Source: Pantoea latae (lineage in GTDB: Bacteria > Pseudomonadota > Gammaproteobacteria > Enterobacterales > Enterobacteriaceae). Taken from it: a DNA stretch of 64,000 nt. Numbering within the stretch: the first letter of the stretch is position 1; each line of letters starts with the position of its first letter. Shown here piece after piece: positions 55,214 through 63,786 of the stretch. Under the pieces are notes generated by a model. That model did not search any database. It was given only the letters and a program-made list of their open reading frames with translations, and was not told the DNA's origin. Both the position numbers and the translations under genes were made by a program. The stretch is from positions 244,140-308,139 of the forward strand of contig NZ_MWUE01000008.1 of assembly GCF_002077695.1 (NCBI RefSeq), written 5' to 3'.

Positions 55214-56731
55214 TCAAAGCTTAACCATGCTTTTCATCATCAGACGAAACAGCCGCAGGCGCGCGCGCATAAAGTTGCGCTTCAGCAGCAATGCCGCTTT
55301 GCCGCCGTCGCCGAACGCCAGCGTCATATCCTCTCCAGGATGCCAGGCGGGCCAGCTTACCGCGCCCTCCAGCCGATGGCTGAACTCTCCTGCGTCGCGC
55401 GCAAAGGTAAACCAGTAGTCCGCCATGCGCTGCGAAAAGATGTGATCGCCTGCGCTGTAGGGACGATCGCCGTCGCCGGGCTGCATCGTTGCCAGGGTGT
55501 TGAAGGCGTAGGGCACCTCGTTGCCGTGCCAGGCGCCGTGCGGATAGAGATCGCGCGACTGCTCGGAAACATAGTCAAACCAGTAGCGCCAGCCGGGCAT
55601 GCCGACATTGTGCTGGGCGCGCATCAGGATCCACGGCATGACGCTGAACGCCATATCGCGCGCCGCCGCCCGACCCAGCAGACGATCGTCATGAATGTCG
55701 TAGAGCCACTTCAGCAGCCGATAGCTGAGAGGCTTGCCTACGCGCAGCTGGCGCATCATCTCGGCCGTATCGACATCAAAGTATGTGAGCACGCTGGCCT
55801 CGTCGCTATTGCTGCCCGCCATCAGCGGAATGCGATGCTGGCGCGCCGCCATAAAGGTGGTCAGCATCGGCTGCGGCAACACGGCGTCGCCGGCAATCGG
55901 CACCGGCCCTGGCGACAGAGAGCGATCCAGCCGCCAGAACGCCTCGGCAGGCAGCTCGCGCAGCTGCTGTGCGGTGGCGTTGCGCAGTCCAAAGTGGGCG
56001 GCGACCTGCTCGCCCTGCTGCAGCGCCGCTTTGCGCGGCTTGTCCGGCAGGCTGTAGGCGCTTTGCACAATGCCTTTGTGAAACAAACCCTCCGCCAGCG
56101 GCGAGCAGCAGAGCGACAGCACGCTGCGCGCGCCGGAGGATTCGCCGAATAGCGTGACGTTGTCACGATCGCCGCCAAAGGCGGGAATATTGCGCTGCAC
56201 CCACTGCAGTGCGGCAATCTGATCGAGCAAGGCGAAGTTATTCACCACGCCGCCGGCGCGATACTCCGCGTCCAGCGCGGGATGCGCAAAGAATCCGAGG
56301 TGGCCGAGCCGATAGTTTATCGTCACCACCACCGCGCCGCGCGCCGCCAGCGGCTTGCCGCTATAGGGCGGCAGACCGCCGGAGCCCATGGCGAAGCCGC
56401 CGCCGTGCAGCCACACCATTACCGGCAGCGGCCGTGACGGCTCGACGTCGGGTGTCCAGACGTTGAGATAAAGGCAATCTTCGCTGAGCACGCCGGGATC
56501 GCCGCCGCCAGCCACGACGCAGAGTTCGCGGTTCTGCCAGCTGGCGGCGCCAAACGCCGTAGCGTCGCGCACGTCCCGCCACGGCGCTACCGGCTGCGGC
56601 GCGCGCCAGCGTAGCGCGCCCACCGGCGCGGCGGCATAGGGGATCCCCTTAAACACAAAGAGATCCTCATCCATACTTCCTCTTAGCTCACCTTCCGCAG
56701 TCCTGAGGCGCAGAGGTCGTCTGTTTTTCAT
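55214..56731 (-). CDS. Type B carboxylesterase / p-nitrobenzyl esterase family
   Basis: 505 residues of the alpha/beta hydrolase COesterase family. FKGIPYAAAPVGALRWRAPQP opens it, WLHGGGFAMGSG is the oxyanion hole, FGESSGA holds the nucleophilic Ser, and SNSDEASVL supplies the acid with a later His near HGNEVPYAF. No signal peptide, so probably cytoplasmic. Natural ester unknown; ydcJ lies upstream on the same strand, 98 bases away. Confidence 0.88.
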   Translation of the reverse strand: MKNRRPLRLRTAEGELRGSMDEDLFVFKGIPYAAAPVGALRWRAPQPVAPWRDVRDATAFGAASWQNRELCVVAGGGDPGVLSEDCLYLNVWTPDVEPSRPLPVMVWLHGGGFAMGSGGLPPYSGKPLAARGAVVVTINYRLGHLGFFAHPALDAEYRAGGVVNNFALLDQIAALQWVQRNIPAFGGDRDNVTLFGESSGARSVLSLCCSPLAEGLFHKGIVQSAYSLPDKPRKAALQQGEQVAAHFGLRNATAQQLRELPAEAFWRLDRSLSPGPVPIAGDAVLPQPMLTTFMAARQHRIPLMAGSNSDEASVLTYFDVDTAEMMRQLRVGKPLSYRLLKWLYDIHDDRLLGRAAARDMAFSVMPWILMRAQHNVGMPGWRYWFDYVSEQSRDLYPHGAWHGNEVPYAFNTLATMQPGDGDRPYSAGDHIFSQRMADYWFTFARDAGEFSHRLEGAVSWPAWHPGEDMTLAFGDGGKAALLLKRNFMRARLRLFRLMMKSMVKL

Positions 56732-56829
56732 TACCTGTTCCCTGATAAAGCGTTAAGGCATTATCTACAGGCGGTTAAGATATTGTCCATGTGTCTGGTG
56801 CATTTGCAGAATATGCTGAATCGTCGCCG

Positions 56830-58173
56830 CTATGCCTCGCTGACACCGCAGCGCGCCAGCGACTGCCGCTGACGCGCCTCATACAGCGCCATTTCATCCT
56901 GCACCGGTGCGCCCAGCGCCGCTTCAAAATCGGCCCGACTGGCGTTGCCTGCCGAGCGCGCCTGCGCCTTGTCGCCCAGGTTCGACTGGAAAATGCCCGC
57001 GGCGCTGACCGGCAAAAAATCTTCATAAATAATCGGATCGGCGATTAGTCGTCCCTGTTCAACCAGCGCACCAGCCGATTCGCCCGACTGCGGCGGCTGC
57101 GCCGCGCCCTGTTCGCTCAGGCGATAGCTGAACCAGGCGAGCTGCTGCTCGCGCAGGCTGCGCTCGTCGTCGGGAAAGGCGCGGAACACCTCGCTCAGCC
57201 GCCGCTGATGCTGCTGGTTGTCGGTGCCGGTGCCGGCTTCCGCCAGCAAACGATCGTAGAGCGCGCGCCCTTTCGGCGTCAGCGCCGCGCCGCGCTGCTC
57301 AATTTCGCCGAAGCGCGCGGTGTGGGTGCCGGTTTCGCCCTGCTGAAAAATCACCGGCTCCTCCAGCGCCTTGAAGCTGGTCTGGCGCAGCAGGATCGGC
57401 ACCTCGCGCCGCGGCGGCCCCTCAATAACCGCTTTGGGATCGATGCCGTAGTCAGGCATCAGCGCCTGCACGCGGTCGATATCGAGCGTGCGCGGCGTCA
57501 GGTGATTGATATGGCAGCCGGGAAAACAGACCACGTCGGCGATCAGGCGATGCTGCTGGCTGAGCGCCTGATAGTCGGCGCTGTCGACGGTGCTCAGGGC
57601 GTGCCAGCGAAAGGTCTCCAGCGCCTCGTGAACAAAGGCGTCGGCATCGGCCTCGCTGAGTCCGCCCTGCTGCTGATGCTGCGCCATTAGCGCCCGGCAG
57701 CGCGGGGTAAAGATGTCGCGCTGCGCCAGAATCGCCGCCGCTTTTTCACGCAGAGGAATATCGTCGATCAGCTCCAGCCGCAGCAGCGAGGTGAAAATGC
57801 GAAAGGGATTACGGCGCAGCGCCTCGTCGCTTACCGGGCGAAAGGCGGTGGAGTGCACCGGCACGCCCGCCTGCGAGAGGTCGTAATAACCCACCGGCGC
57901 CATGCCCATCACCGCGAACATCTGCCGCAGCGTCGCCAGCTCCTGCGCGGTGCCAACGCGTATCGCGCCGTGCCGCTCCAGGTTGAGGCGGCTGAGTTCG
58001 TCTGCCGCTTCCAGTCGGGCGTGCAGCGCCGGGTTGTCCGCCAGGCAGCGCGCATTGACCTGCTGCACCAGCTCCATCAGCGTACCGTACTGTGGCACCT
58101 CCTGCTGATACATAGCGGACATTGCCTGAGAGAAGCGCGTACGAATAGCGTCCGCGCTGAGGAAGTGATCCAT
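56830..58173 (-). CDS. ydcJ: YdcJ, 2-oxoadipate dioxygenase/decarboxylase-like (DUF1338)
   Basis: 447 residues, the length of E. coli YdcJ. The start at 58173 follows AGGAGG. Conserved blocks include FSQAMSAMYQQEVPQYGTLM, GYYDLSQAGVPVHSTAFRPV, HINHLTPRTLDID and IYEDFLPVSAAGIFQSNLG. Members of this vicinal-oxygen-chelate family such as HglS use Fe(II) and O2 to convert 2-oxoadipate to D-2-hydroxyglutarate in lysine breakdown; the two His in HSTAFR and HINHLT and the Glu in IYEDFLP are likely iron ligands. The MFS gene upstream may be functionally linked. Confidence 0.92.
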   Translation of the reverse strand: MDHFLSADAIRTRFSQAMSAMYQQEVPQYGTLMELVQQVNARCLADNPALHARLEAADELSRLNLERHGAIRVGTAQELATLRQMFAVMGMAPVGYYDLSQAGVPVHSTAFRPVSDEALRRNPFRIFTSLLRLELIDDIPLREKAAAILAQRDIFTPRCRALMAQHQQQGGLSEADADAFVHEALETFRWHALSTVDSADYQALSQQHRLIADVVCFPGCHINHLTPRTLDIDRVQALMPDYGIDPKAVIEGPPRREVPILLRQTSFKALEEPVIFQQGETGTHTARFGEIEQRGAALTPKGRALYDRLLAEAGTGTDNQQHQRRLSEVFRAFPDDERSLREQQLAWFSYRLSEQGAAQPPQSGESAGALVEQGRLIADPIIYEDFLPVSAAGIFQSNLGDKAQARSAGNASRADFEAALGAPVQDEMALYEARQRQSLARCGVSEA

Positions 58174-58239
58174 GGTGCCTCCTGACATCGTTCGGGTTGC
58201 TGCTACTGTAGAGCAACCCGATGTCGGCAGGCGAAAAAG

Positions 58240-59574
58240 TTATGGATTTGTGATCGGCTTAAAGCCGAAGCGGTTTTTCAGCGCCAGCATCAGGGTGGTG
58301 AGCAGCGCCGGTATCGCCAGCAGCACGAAGATCAGGCTAAACGACCAGCCGAGCGACAGCATCTCCGCGCCGACAAAGGCGCTGAGTATCGCGCCAACCC
58401 GGCCGACGCCGTGCATCCAGCTGGAGCCGGTCGCGCGCGCGTGGGTAGGATAGTAGCTGGCCGACAGCGCGTTCATCCCGGTATTAGCGCCGTTGAAGCA
58501 GAAGCCGCTGCAGAAGGCGATGCCACTCATTATTCCTGCTTCCGCTGGCGAGAAGCCGAGCGCGACGATCGCCAGCCCGCCGCAGAAGTAGATCCCCGCC
58601 AGCGCCAGATTGGCGTTAAAGCGATCCATCAGCCAGCCGGCGAACAGCGATCCCAGCGTGCCGCCCGCCTGGTACATGGCGGTAATAATGGCCGCTTCGG
58701 TCACCGACATGCCCAGCGTGTTGATCAGCGATGGCAGCCAGCTGCCAATCAGATAGACCAGAAACAGCCCCATAAAATAGCCGCCCCACAGCATCAGGCT
58801 GCCAAACAGGTAGCGACGCGACACCACGGTACCGATTGCGCCCTGGGTCGGCGGCAGCGATTCCTGAGCGTGAAAGGCGCTGTCGGGCTGGGTGGCACCG
58901 GGCAGCATGCGCTCAAGAATGGCGTGGATGCGCGACGCGGGCGCGCGGCGGCTGATGAGAAAACGCACCGACTCCGGCAGTCCGCGCACCAGCAGCGGTA
59001 AAATCACCAGCGGCAGGATGCCGCCCAGCAGCATCACCGCGTGCCAGCCGTAGCGCGGCAGCAGCCAGGAGGCGGCGAAACCGCCGCTGGCGGCGCCGAA
59101 GGTGAAGCCGCAGAACACCACGGTGATAATAAAGGCGCGGCGGCGCTCCGGCGCATACTCGGCCACCAGCGTGCCAACATTGGGCATTGCCGCGCCCAGC
59201 CCTAGCCCGGTCAGAAAGCGAAACAGCATCATCTGTTCGATGTTGTGCGCCAGCGCGGTGGCAAGGGTCCAGAGGCCGAAAAAGAAGACGCTGAGGATAA
59301 TCATCATGCGGCGCCCGTAGCGATCCGCCAGCGGCCCCGCCAGCATAGCACCCAGCGCCAGCCCGACCAGCGCGGCGCTGATCACCAGACCCAGCTGATG
59401 ATTGGTGACGCCCCAGCTCGCCTTGAGGGTCGGCGCGATAAAGCCCATCAGCGCGATATCCATGCCGTCAAGGGCGACCACGATAAAGCAGAGTGCAATC
59501 AGCCGCTTTTGCCAACGGCTCAGCTCTGACTGGTTGATTAACTGGCGAACGTCTACCGCCTCGACGCTGGTCAC
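58240..59574 (-). CDS. MFS transporter, aromatic acid:H+ symporter (AAHS) type
   Basis: 444 residues. ALDGMDIALMGFIAPTLKASW is the AAHS helix-1 signature with the charged DG-D pattern, and GPLADRYGRRMMII the loop 2-3 motif. Relatives import 4-hydroxybenzoate, protocatechuate, benzoate, 3-hydroxyphenylpropionate or gallate. The GTG start follows GAGGAG. A PcaQ-like LysR gene is divergent, which supports an aromatic-acid role, but no ring-cleavage genes are present in the window. Confidence 0.88.
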   Translation of the reverse strand: MTSVEAVDVRQLINQSELSRWQKRLIALCFIVVALDGMDIALMGFIAPTLKASWGVTNHQLGLVISAALVGLALGAMLAGPLADRYGRRMMIILSVFFFGLWTLATALAHNIEQMMLFRFLTGLGLGAAMPNVGTLVAEYAPERRRAFIITVVFCGFTFGAASGGFAASWLLPRYGWHAVMLLGGILPLVILPLLVRGLPESVRFLISRRAPASRIHAILERMLPGATQPDSAFHAQESLPPTQGAIGTVVSRRYLFGSLMLWGGYFMGLFLVYLIGSWLPSLINTLGMSVTEAAIITAMYQAGGTLGSLFAGWLMDRFNANLALAGIYFCGGLAIVALGFSPAEAGIMSGIAFCSGFCFNGANTGMNALSASYYPTHARATGSSWMHGVGRVGAILSAFVGAEMLSLGWSFSLIFVLLAIPALLTTLMLALKNRFGFKPITNP

Positions 59575-59897
59575 TGCGAACTCCTCACTGCGCTCACCGC
59601 ATGAGACATCAGTTTTGGTAAAAAAAACGGCAGCTATGATAGCCGATCGTTAACAATAAGAGGGGGAATTTTTATATGATATTGAGAATTATTCAACATC
59701 TATTGAGTAACCTTTTGATTTGACGTGGCGGGTTCATCCGCTTGCTGACAGCAACCAAGTCAGGCAAAACGCTTTTTGCTGGATAATCAATAACACCCCT
59801 TGCCCGCACCTGTTTGTTAATTATATTTTGCAGCAAAGTTAACAAAACCCAGCTTTACTAGTTGATGACCCTGCCCAAAACTCATTAAGTTTGTGAT
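59575..59897. promoter_or_regulatory. 323-bp AT-rich divergent promoter region, AAHS transporter / LysR
   Basis: No gene is seen. It has two dyads: TTTGTTAA (59813-59820) with TTAACAAA (59839-59846), 52 bases before the LysR start, and a near-palindrome TTGAGAATTATTCAA (59682-59696) on the transporter side. Both are AT-rich, as LysR sites often are. The strong drop in GC content marks a promoter region. Confidence 0.45.
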
Positions 59898-60818
59898 ATG
59901 GACAAAAATATCCTTTTCAATCAGCGCATTCGCTTGCGCCATCTTCATACCTTTGTGGCGGTTGCGCAACAGGGTACGCTGGGCCGCGCCGCGGAAACCC
60001 TTAGCCTGAGCCAGCCTGCGCTGTCAAAGACCCTTAACGAGCTAGAGGAACTCACCGGCGTGCGGCTGTTCGAGCGCGGTCGGCTGGGCGCGCAGCTGAC
60101 CACCATGGGCGAGCAGTTTCTCATTCACGCGGTGAAGGTGCTGGATGCGCTGAATCACGCCGGTCAGAGCTTCAACTTACCGGCGTCGACGCGGCCGGCG
60201 ATTATCCGTCTCGGCGCGCTGACCACGGCGGCAATGGGGATGCTGCCGCACATCCTCGATCGCTTTCATCAGCAGCAGCCGCACACCACCGTTCAGGTCG
60301 CCACGCTGCATAACAACGTGCTGCTGGCGGGACTGCGCGCGGGCGAGTTTGAAATCGGCATCGGCCGCATGGCGGACAGCGAAATGATGACGGGCTTAAC
60401 CTACGAGCTGCTGTTTCTCGAGTCGCTAAAGCTGGTAGTGCGGCCGGAGCATCCACTGCTAAGTGACAACGTCACCCTTTCGCGGGCGATGCAGTGGCCG
60501 GTGGTGATTTCCCCTGAAGGCACCGCGCCGCGCCGCATCGCCCAGCAGATGCTGGATGAACAGGGTTGCGCCCTGCCCAGCACCTGCGTCGAAACCTCAT
60601 CAACCTCGCTGGCGCGTCAGCTGGCGCTGCGCTATGACTATGTCTGGTTTGTGCCTTCCGGCGCGATTAAAGAGGATTTGAGCCATAACGCCCTGTGCGC
60701 GCTGCCCATTAGCTCTTCAGGCCCTGGCGAGCCGGTGGGCATTATTACCCGCACCGGCTATCCGCTCAGCCTGAGCGCTGAAATTCTGATGGCGACCATA
60801 CGTAAATCGCCCGCTTAA
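59898..60818 (+). CDS. LysR-family regulator, PcaQ-like
   Basis: 306 residues. The opening RIRLRHLHTFVAVAQQGTLG and SLSQPALSKTLNELEELTGV are characteristic of the PcaQ/GbpR branch, followed by RLGALTTAAMGMLPHILDRF in the effector domain. PcaQ activates protocatechuate genes in response to beta-carboxy-muconate; none of those genes is here, so control of the divergent AAHS transporter is the likely role. It overlaps smrA by four bases. Confidence 0.87.
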   Translation: MDKNILFNQRIRLRHLHTFVAVAQQGTLGRAAETLSLSQPALSKTLNELEELTGVRLFERGRLGAQLTTMGEQFLIHAVKVLDALNHAGQSFNLPASTRPAIIRLGALTTAAMGMLPHILDRFHQQQPHTTVQVATLHNNVLLAGLRAGEFEIGIGRMADSEMMTGLTYELLFLESLKLVVRPEHPLLSDNVTLSRAMQWPVVISPEGTAPRRIAQQMLDEQGCALPSTCVETSSTSLARQLALRYDYVWFVPSGAIKEDLSHNALCALPISSSGPGEPVGIITRTGYPLSLSAEILMATIRKSPA

Positions 60819-61381
60819 CGGCTGCGCTTTGCATGCCGCTCACGGTTGTCCAGCCGCGCCTTGTCCGTTTTACGCAGGCCGACATAGAGCGCGCCGGCTC
60901 CGCCGTGCTGCGGCTGCGAGGCACAAAAGGTCTGCACATCATCGAACTGACGCAGCCAGCGTGCCAGATAGCTTCGCACGATATTGGCATGGGATTCATC
61001 ATCACGCCCTTTGCCGTGAATGATAAGCAGGTTGCGCAGCCCGTCCTTGCGCGCCTGCTGCATAAAGCTGAACAACGCCTGACGGCAGGTCTCTACCGGC
61101 TGACGCAGCAGATTAAGGCTGGCGTCGAGCTTATATTCCCCTTTGCGCAGCTTATCCAGTACCCCCTGCTGAATGCCGTCAGCTTTATACTCCAGCGGCG
61201 TAGTCAGGGGAATAATGTCGAGATAGCCACGCGTCAGAAAGTTCTCTTCGACGGCGTCTGCGTCGGCGCGACGCGGCGCTTTGGTTGAGGGCGATTTCAG
61301 CCATAAGGTGCTGGCCGAATCTTTTAATGGTGTGACGTCACCCATGGCATCCCGAAACAGGTCATCATCGTCTAGGTTCAT
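60815..61381 (-). CDS. smrA: Smr-domain DNA endonuclease SmrA
   Basis: 188 residues. The N-terminal LDDDDLFRDAMGDVTPL and the Smr domain with LDLHG-like start (YKLDASLNLLRQPVE) and LLIIHGKGRDDESHANIVRS match E. coli SmrA (YdaL). The HGKG loop is typical of Smr nucleases. SmrA nicks DNA in vitro; biological role unsettled. Divergent from fnr. Confidence 0.92.
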   Translation of the reverse strand: MNLDDDDLFRDAMGDVTPLKDSASTLWLKSPSTKAPRRADADAVEENFLTRGYLDIIPLTTPLEYKADGIQQGVLDKLRKGEYKLDASLNLLRQPVETCRQALFSFMQQARKDGLRNLLIIHGKGRDDESHANIVRSYLARWLRQFDDVQTFCASQPQHGGAGALYVGLRKTDKARLDNRERHAKRSR

Positions 61382-61698
61382 GGACTTTTCTCACGCCAGA
61401 TAAATAAGGAACAGAGATCATTTTCGTCTCTGTAGAAGCAATAGTAGCAAAGAGAAAAAACCGTGCGCCACTGTTGAATCGTCGCGATAAGCTGGTGAAA
61501 AAAACCGCATCCACATCAAAAAAATGGAAAGTTTTCGTGCCAGTTTGCAAAACTGTGACGCGCAGGGCTTGCTACAGCGCGGTTCCGCGCCACGCCTGAC
61601 ATCCCTACACTTTATAGGCCTAAAACTGCTCGGACGAGTTCCCTTCAGCGCGAAAAATGTTAAAATTGACCCCAGTCAATAATCGTCGAGCGTACATT
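61382..61698. promoter_or_regulatory. 317-bp smrA/fnr intergenic region
   Basis: No gene is visible between the divergent smrA and fnr. The half near smrA is AT-rich (61430-61530). The half near fnr holds the FNR box described separately. Confidence 0.5.
61666..61679 (+). promoter_or_regulatory. FNR box in the fnr promoter
   Basis: TTGACCCCAGTCAA fits the FNR consensus TTGAT-N4-ATCAA with one symmetric change in each half. It ends 19 bases before the fnr ATG, where bound FNR would repress its own promoter, as known for E. coli. Confidence 0.75.
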
Positions 61699-62451
61699 AT
61701 GATCACTGAAAAACGCACCATTCGCCGTATTCAGTCAGGTGGCTGTGCCATCCACTGTCAGGACTGCAGCATTAGTCAGCTGTGTATTCCGTTCACCCTG
61801 AACGAGCATGAGCTGGATCAGCTCGACAACATTATCGAGCGCAAAAAACCGATTCAAAAAGGCCAGACGCTGTTTAAAGCGGGCGACGATCTCAAGTCGC
61901 TTTATGCTATCCGCTCCGGCACCATTAAAAGCTACACCATCACCGAACAGGGCGATGAGCAGATCACCGGCTTCCACCTGGCGGGCGATCTGGTAGGCTT
62001 CGACGCCATTATGAGCGGCAACCATCCCAGCTTCGCTCAGGCGCTGGAAACGGCGATGGTGTGCGAAATTCCCTTCGAAACGCTGGACGATCTGTCGGGC
62101 AAAATGCCGGCGCTGCGTCAGCAGATGATGCGTCTGATGAGCGGCGAAATCAAAGGCGATCAGGATATGATCCTGCTGCTGTCGAAGAAAAACGCCGAAG
62201 AGCGGCTGGCCGCTTTTATCTGGAATCTTTCCCGTCGTTTTGGCCAGCGCGGCTTCTCCCAGCGTGAATTCCGTCTCACCATGACGCGCGGCGATATCGG
62301 CAACTATCTGGGGCTGACCGTCGAAACCATCAGCCGTCTGCTGGGCCGCTTTCAGAAATCGGGCATGCTGGCGGTGAAAGGCAAATATATCACTATTGAA
62401 AATCACGACCTGCTTGCCGAACTGGCGGGCCAGAGCGTTCAGGCTGCTTAA
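61699..62451 (+). CDS. fnr: FNR, oxygen-sensing global regulator
   Basis: 250 residues, as in E. coli. The [4Fe-4S] ligands Cys20, Cys23, Cys29 ([11 protein letters not shown]) and the fourth Cys (LETAMVC) near 122 are present. The CRP-like sensor domain is followed by the helix-turn-helix [20 protein letters not shown], near identical to E. coli. Without oxygen the dimer binds TTGAT-N4-ATCAA sites and switches metabolism to anaerobic respiration. ATG 61699 matches the E. coli start; the ATG at 61657 is upstream of the FNR box and rejected. Confidence 0.97.
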   Translation: MITEKRTIRRIQSGGCAIHCQDCSISQLCIPFTLNEHELDQLDNIIERKKPIQKGQTLFKAGDDLKSLYAIRSGTIKSYTITEQGDEQITGFHLAGDLVGFDAIMSGNHPSFAQALETAMVCEIPFETLDDLSGKMPALRQQMMRLMSGEIKGDQDMILLLSKKNAEERLAAFIWNLSRRFGQRGFSQREFRLTMTRGDIGNYLGLTVETISRLLGRFQKSGMLAVKGKYITIENHDLLAELAGQSVQAA

Positions 62452-62469
62452 TTAATTGGCTGCCTAATG

Positions 62470-62512
62470 ATTAGCGTTGCAGGCATCAGCGTCATGCGCC
62501 TGCAACGCTAAT
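62470..62512. terminator. 15-bp perfect stem-loop between fnr and uspE
   Basis: ATTAGCGTTGCAGGC (62470-62484) pairs perfectly with 62498-62512 around a 13-base loop. It lies 18 bases after the fnr stop. No T run follows, so termination may be Rho-assisted or the stem may protect the fnr mRNA 3' end. Confidence 0.6.
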
Positions 62513-62625
62513 TGCGGCTCACTATTTGTTAGTTTATTGATCCCACTGCAACTTTTCCGCTTCTTCCCGCCGTTAAGTTAGGCTATCTTTAAACCAGTTC
62601 GCCTAGGTTTAAGGAGTTTTCCGCT

Positions 62626-63585
62626 ATGTCCCGCTACCAAAATATTCTGGTCGCCATTGATGCGCAGCAAGACGATCAACCTGCGCTGCGGCGCGCGGTT
62701 TATCTTAATCAGCGTATCGGCGGCAAGATTAAAGCCTTTCTGCCGATCTACGACTTCTCCTATGAGATGACCACGCTGCTGTCGCCTGATGAACGTTCGT
62801 CGATGCGCCAGGGGGTGATCAGCCAGCGCACCGAGTGGATCCGCGAGCAGGCGCGCGCCTACCTCGAAGCGGGCGTTGAGATTGAAATCAAAGTGGTGTG
62901 GCACAATCGCCCCTATGAGGCGATTATTCAGGAGGTGATGACGCAAGGACACGATCTGGTGCTGAAGATGGCGCATCAGCACGATCGCCTTGAGGCGGTG
63001 ATTTTCACGCCCACCGACTGGCATCTGCTGCGCAAGTGCCCCTGCGCGGTGTGGATGGTGAAAGATCAGCCTTGGCCGGAAGGCGGTAAAGCCATCGTGG
63101 CGGTTAACCTCGCCAGCGAGGAGCCGCATCATGACGAGCTGAACCAAAAGCTGATCCGTGAAACCACCCTGCTGGCGGAAATGGTGAATCATACCGAAGT
63201 GCATCTGGTCGGCGCCTATCCGATCACGCCCATCAATATCGCTATTGAGCTGCCCGACTTCGATCCCAGCGTCTACAACGACGCCATCCGCGGCCAGCAT
63301 CTGGTGGCGATGAAGGCGCTGCGGCAGAAATTCTCTATCCGTGAAGAGTTCACCCACGTCGCTAAAGGGTTGCCTGAAGAGGTGATCCCCGATATCGCCG
63401 GCCAGCTGAGCGCCGGTATCGTGGTGTTAGGCACCATTGGCCGCACCGGCCTGTCGGCGGCGTTTCTCGGCAATACGGCGGAACAGGTGATCGATCATCT
63501 GCGCTGCGATCTGCTGGCGATTAAGCCTGATGACTTTAAGTCGCCCGTTACGCTGGACGACGACGAAGAGGATGATGACGAATAA
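62626..63585 (+). CDS. uspE: Universal stress protein E
   Basis: 319 residues with two tandem Usp domains, as in E. coli UspE (YdaA). The first starts [20 protein letters not shown]; the second ends [20 protein letters not shown] with the ATP-binding-type G-x-G-x2 pattern and [11 protein letters not shown]. The C-terminal tail is very acidic. Usp proteins support survival in stationary phase and stress; UspE also affects motility and aggregation. AGGAG precedes the ATG. The fnr-uspE neighbourhood is the enteric one. Confidence 0.95.
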   Translation: MSRYQNILVAIDAQQDDQPALRRAVYLNQRIGGKIKAFLPIYDFSYEMTTLLSPDERSSMRQGVISQRTEWIREQARAYLEAGVEIEIKVVWHNRPYEAIIQEVMTQGHDLVLKMAHQHDRLEAVIFTPTDWHLLRKCPCAVWMVKDQPWPEGGKAIVAVNLASEEPHHDELNQKLIRETTLLAEMVNHTEVHLVGAYPITPINIAIELPDFDPSVYNDAIRGQHLVAMKALRQKFSIREEFTHVAKGLPEEVIPDIAGQLSAGIVVLGTIGRTGLSAAFLGNTAEQVIDHLRCDLLAIKPDDFKSPVTLDDDEEDDDE

Positions 63586-63592
63586 GAGTAAG

Positions 63593-63783
63593 GACGGCCA
63601 GTTGGCCGCCCCGATATCGATGACATGTGCTGACGAGGGTGACAAGGCCCGAGCGCAAAGACGCAAAAAGCGTCATCCCTGACAGCTCGGCCCGCGCAGT
63701 CCCTTGCGCGGGCCGCTTTGCTCTTCGAGCCATGTCACCCTCGTATTGAGTTCATGAGCAATAAGGGCGGCCAACTGGCTGTC
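63593..63783. repeat. 191-bp nested palindrome downstream of uspE
   Basis: Coaxial inverted repeats: outer 19-base arms at 63593-63611 and 63765-63783 (one mismatch), inner perfect 12-base arms ACGAGGGTGACA (63633-63644) and 63733-63744, and at the core a perfect 10-bp hairpin GGCCCGCGCA (63689-63698)/63705-63714 plus a GACGC/GCGTC hairpin (63660-63674). A further 8-bp pairing links 63651-63660 to 63716-63723. It begins eight bases after the uspE stop. It codes for nothing credible; it could be the 3' end of the uspE mRNA, a structured RNA or a palindromic repeat unit. Confidence 0.8.
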
Positions 63784-63786
63784 ATT

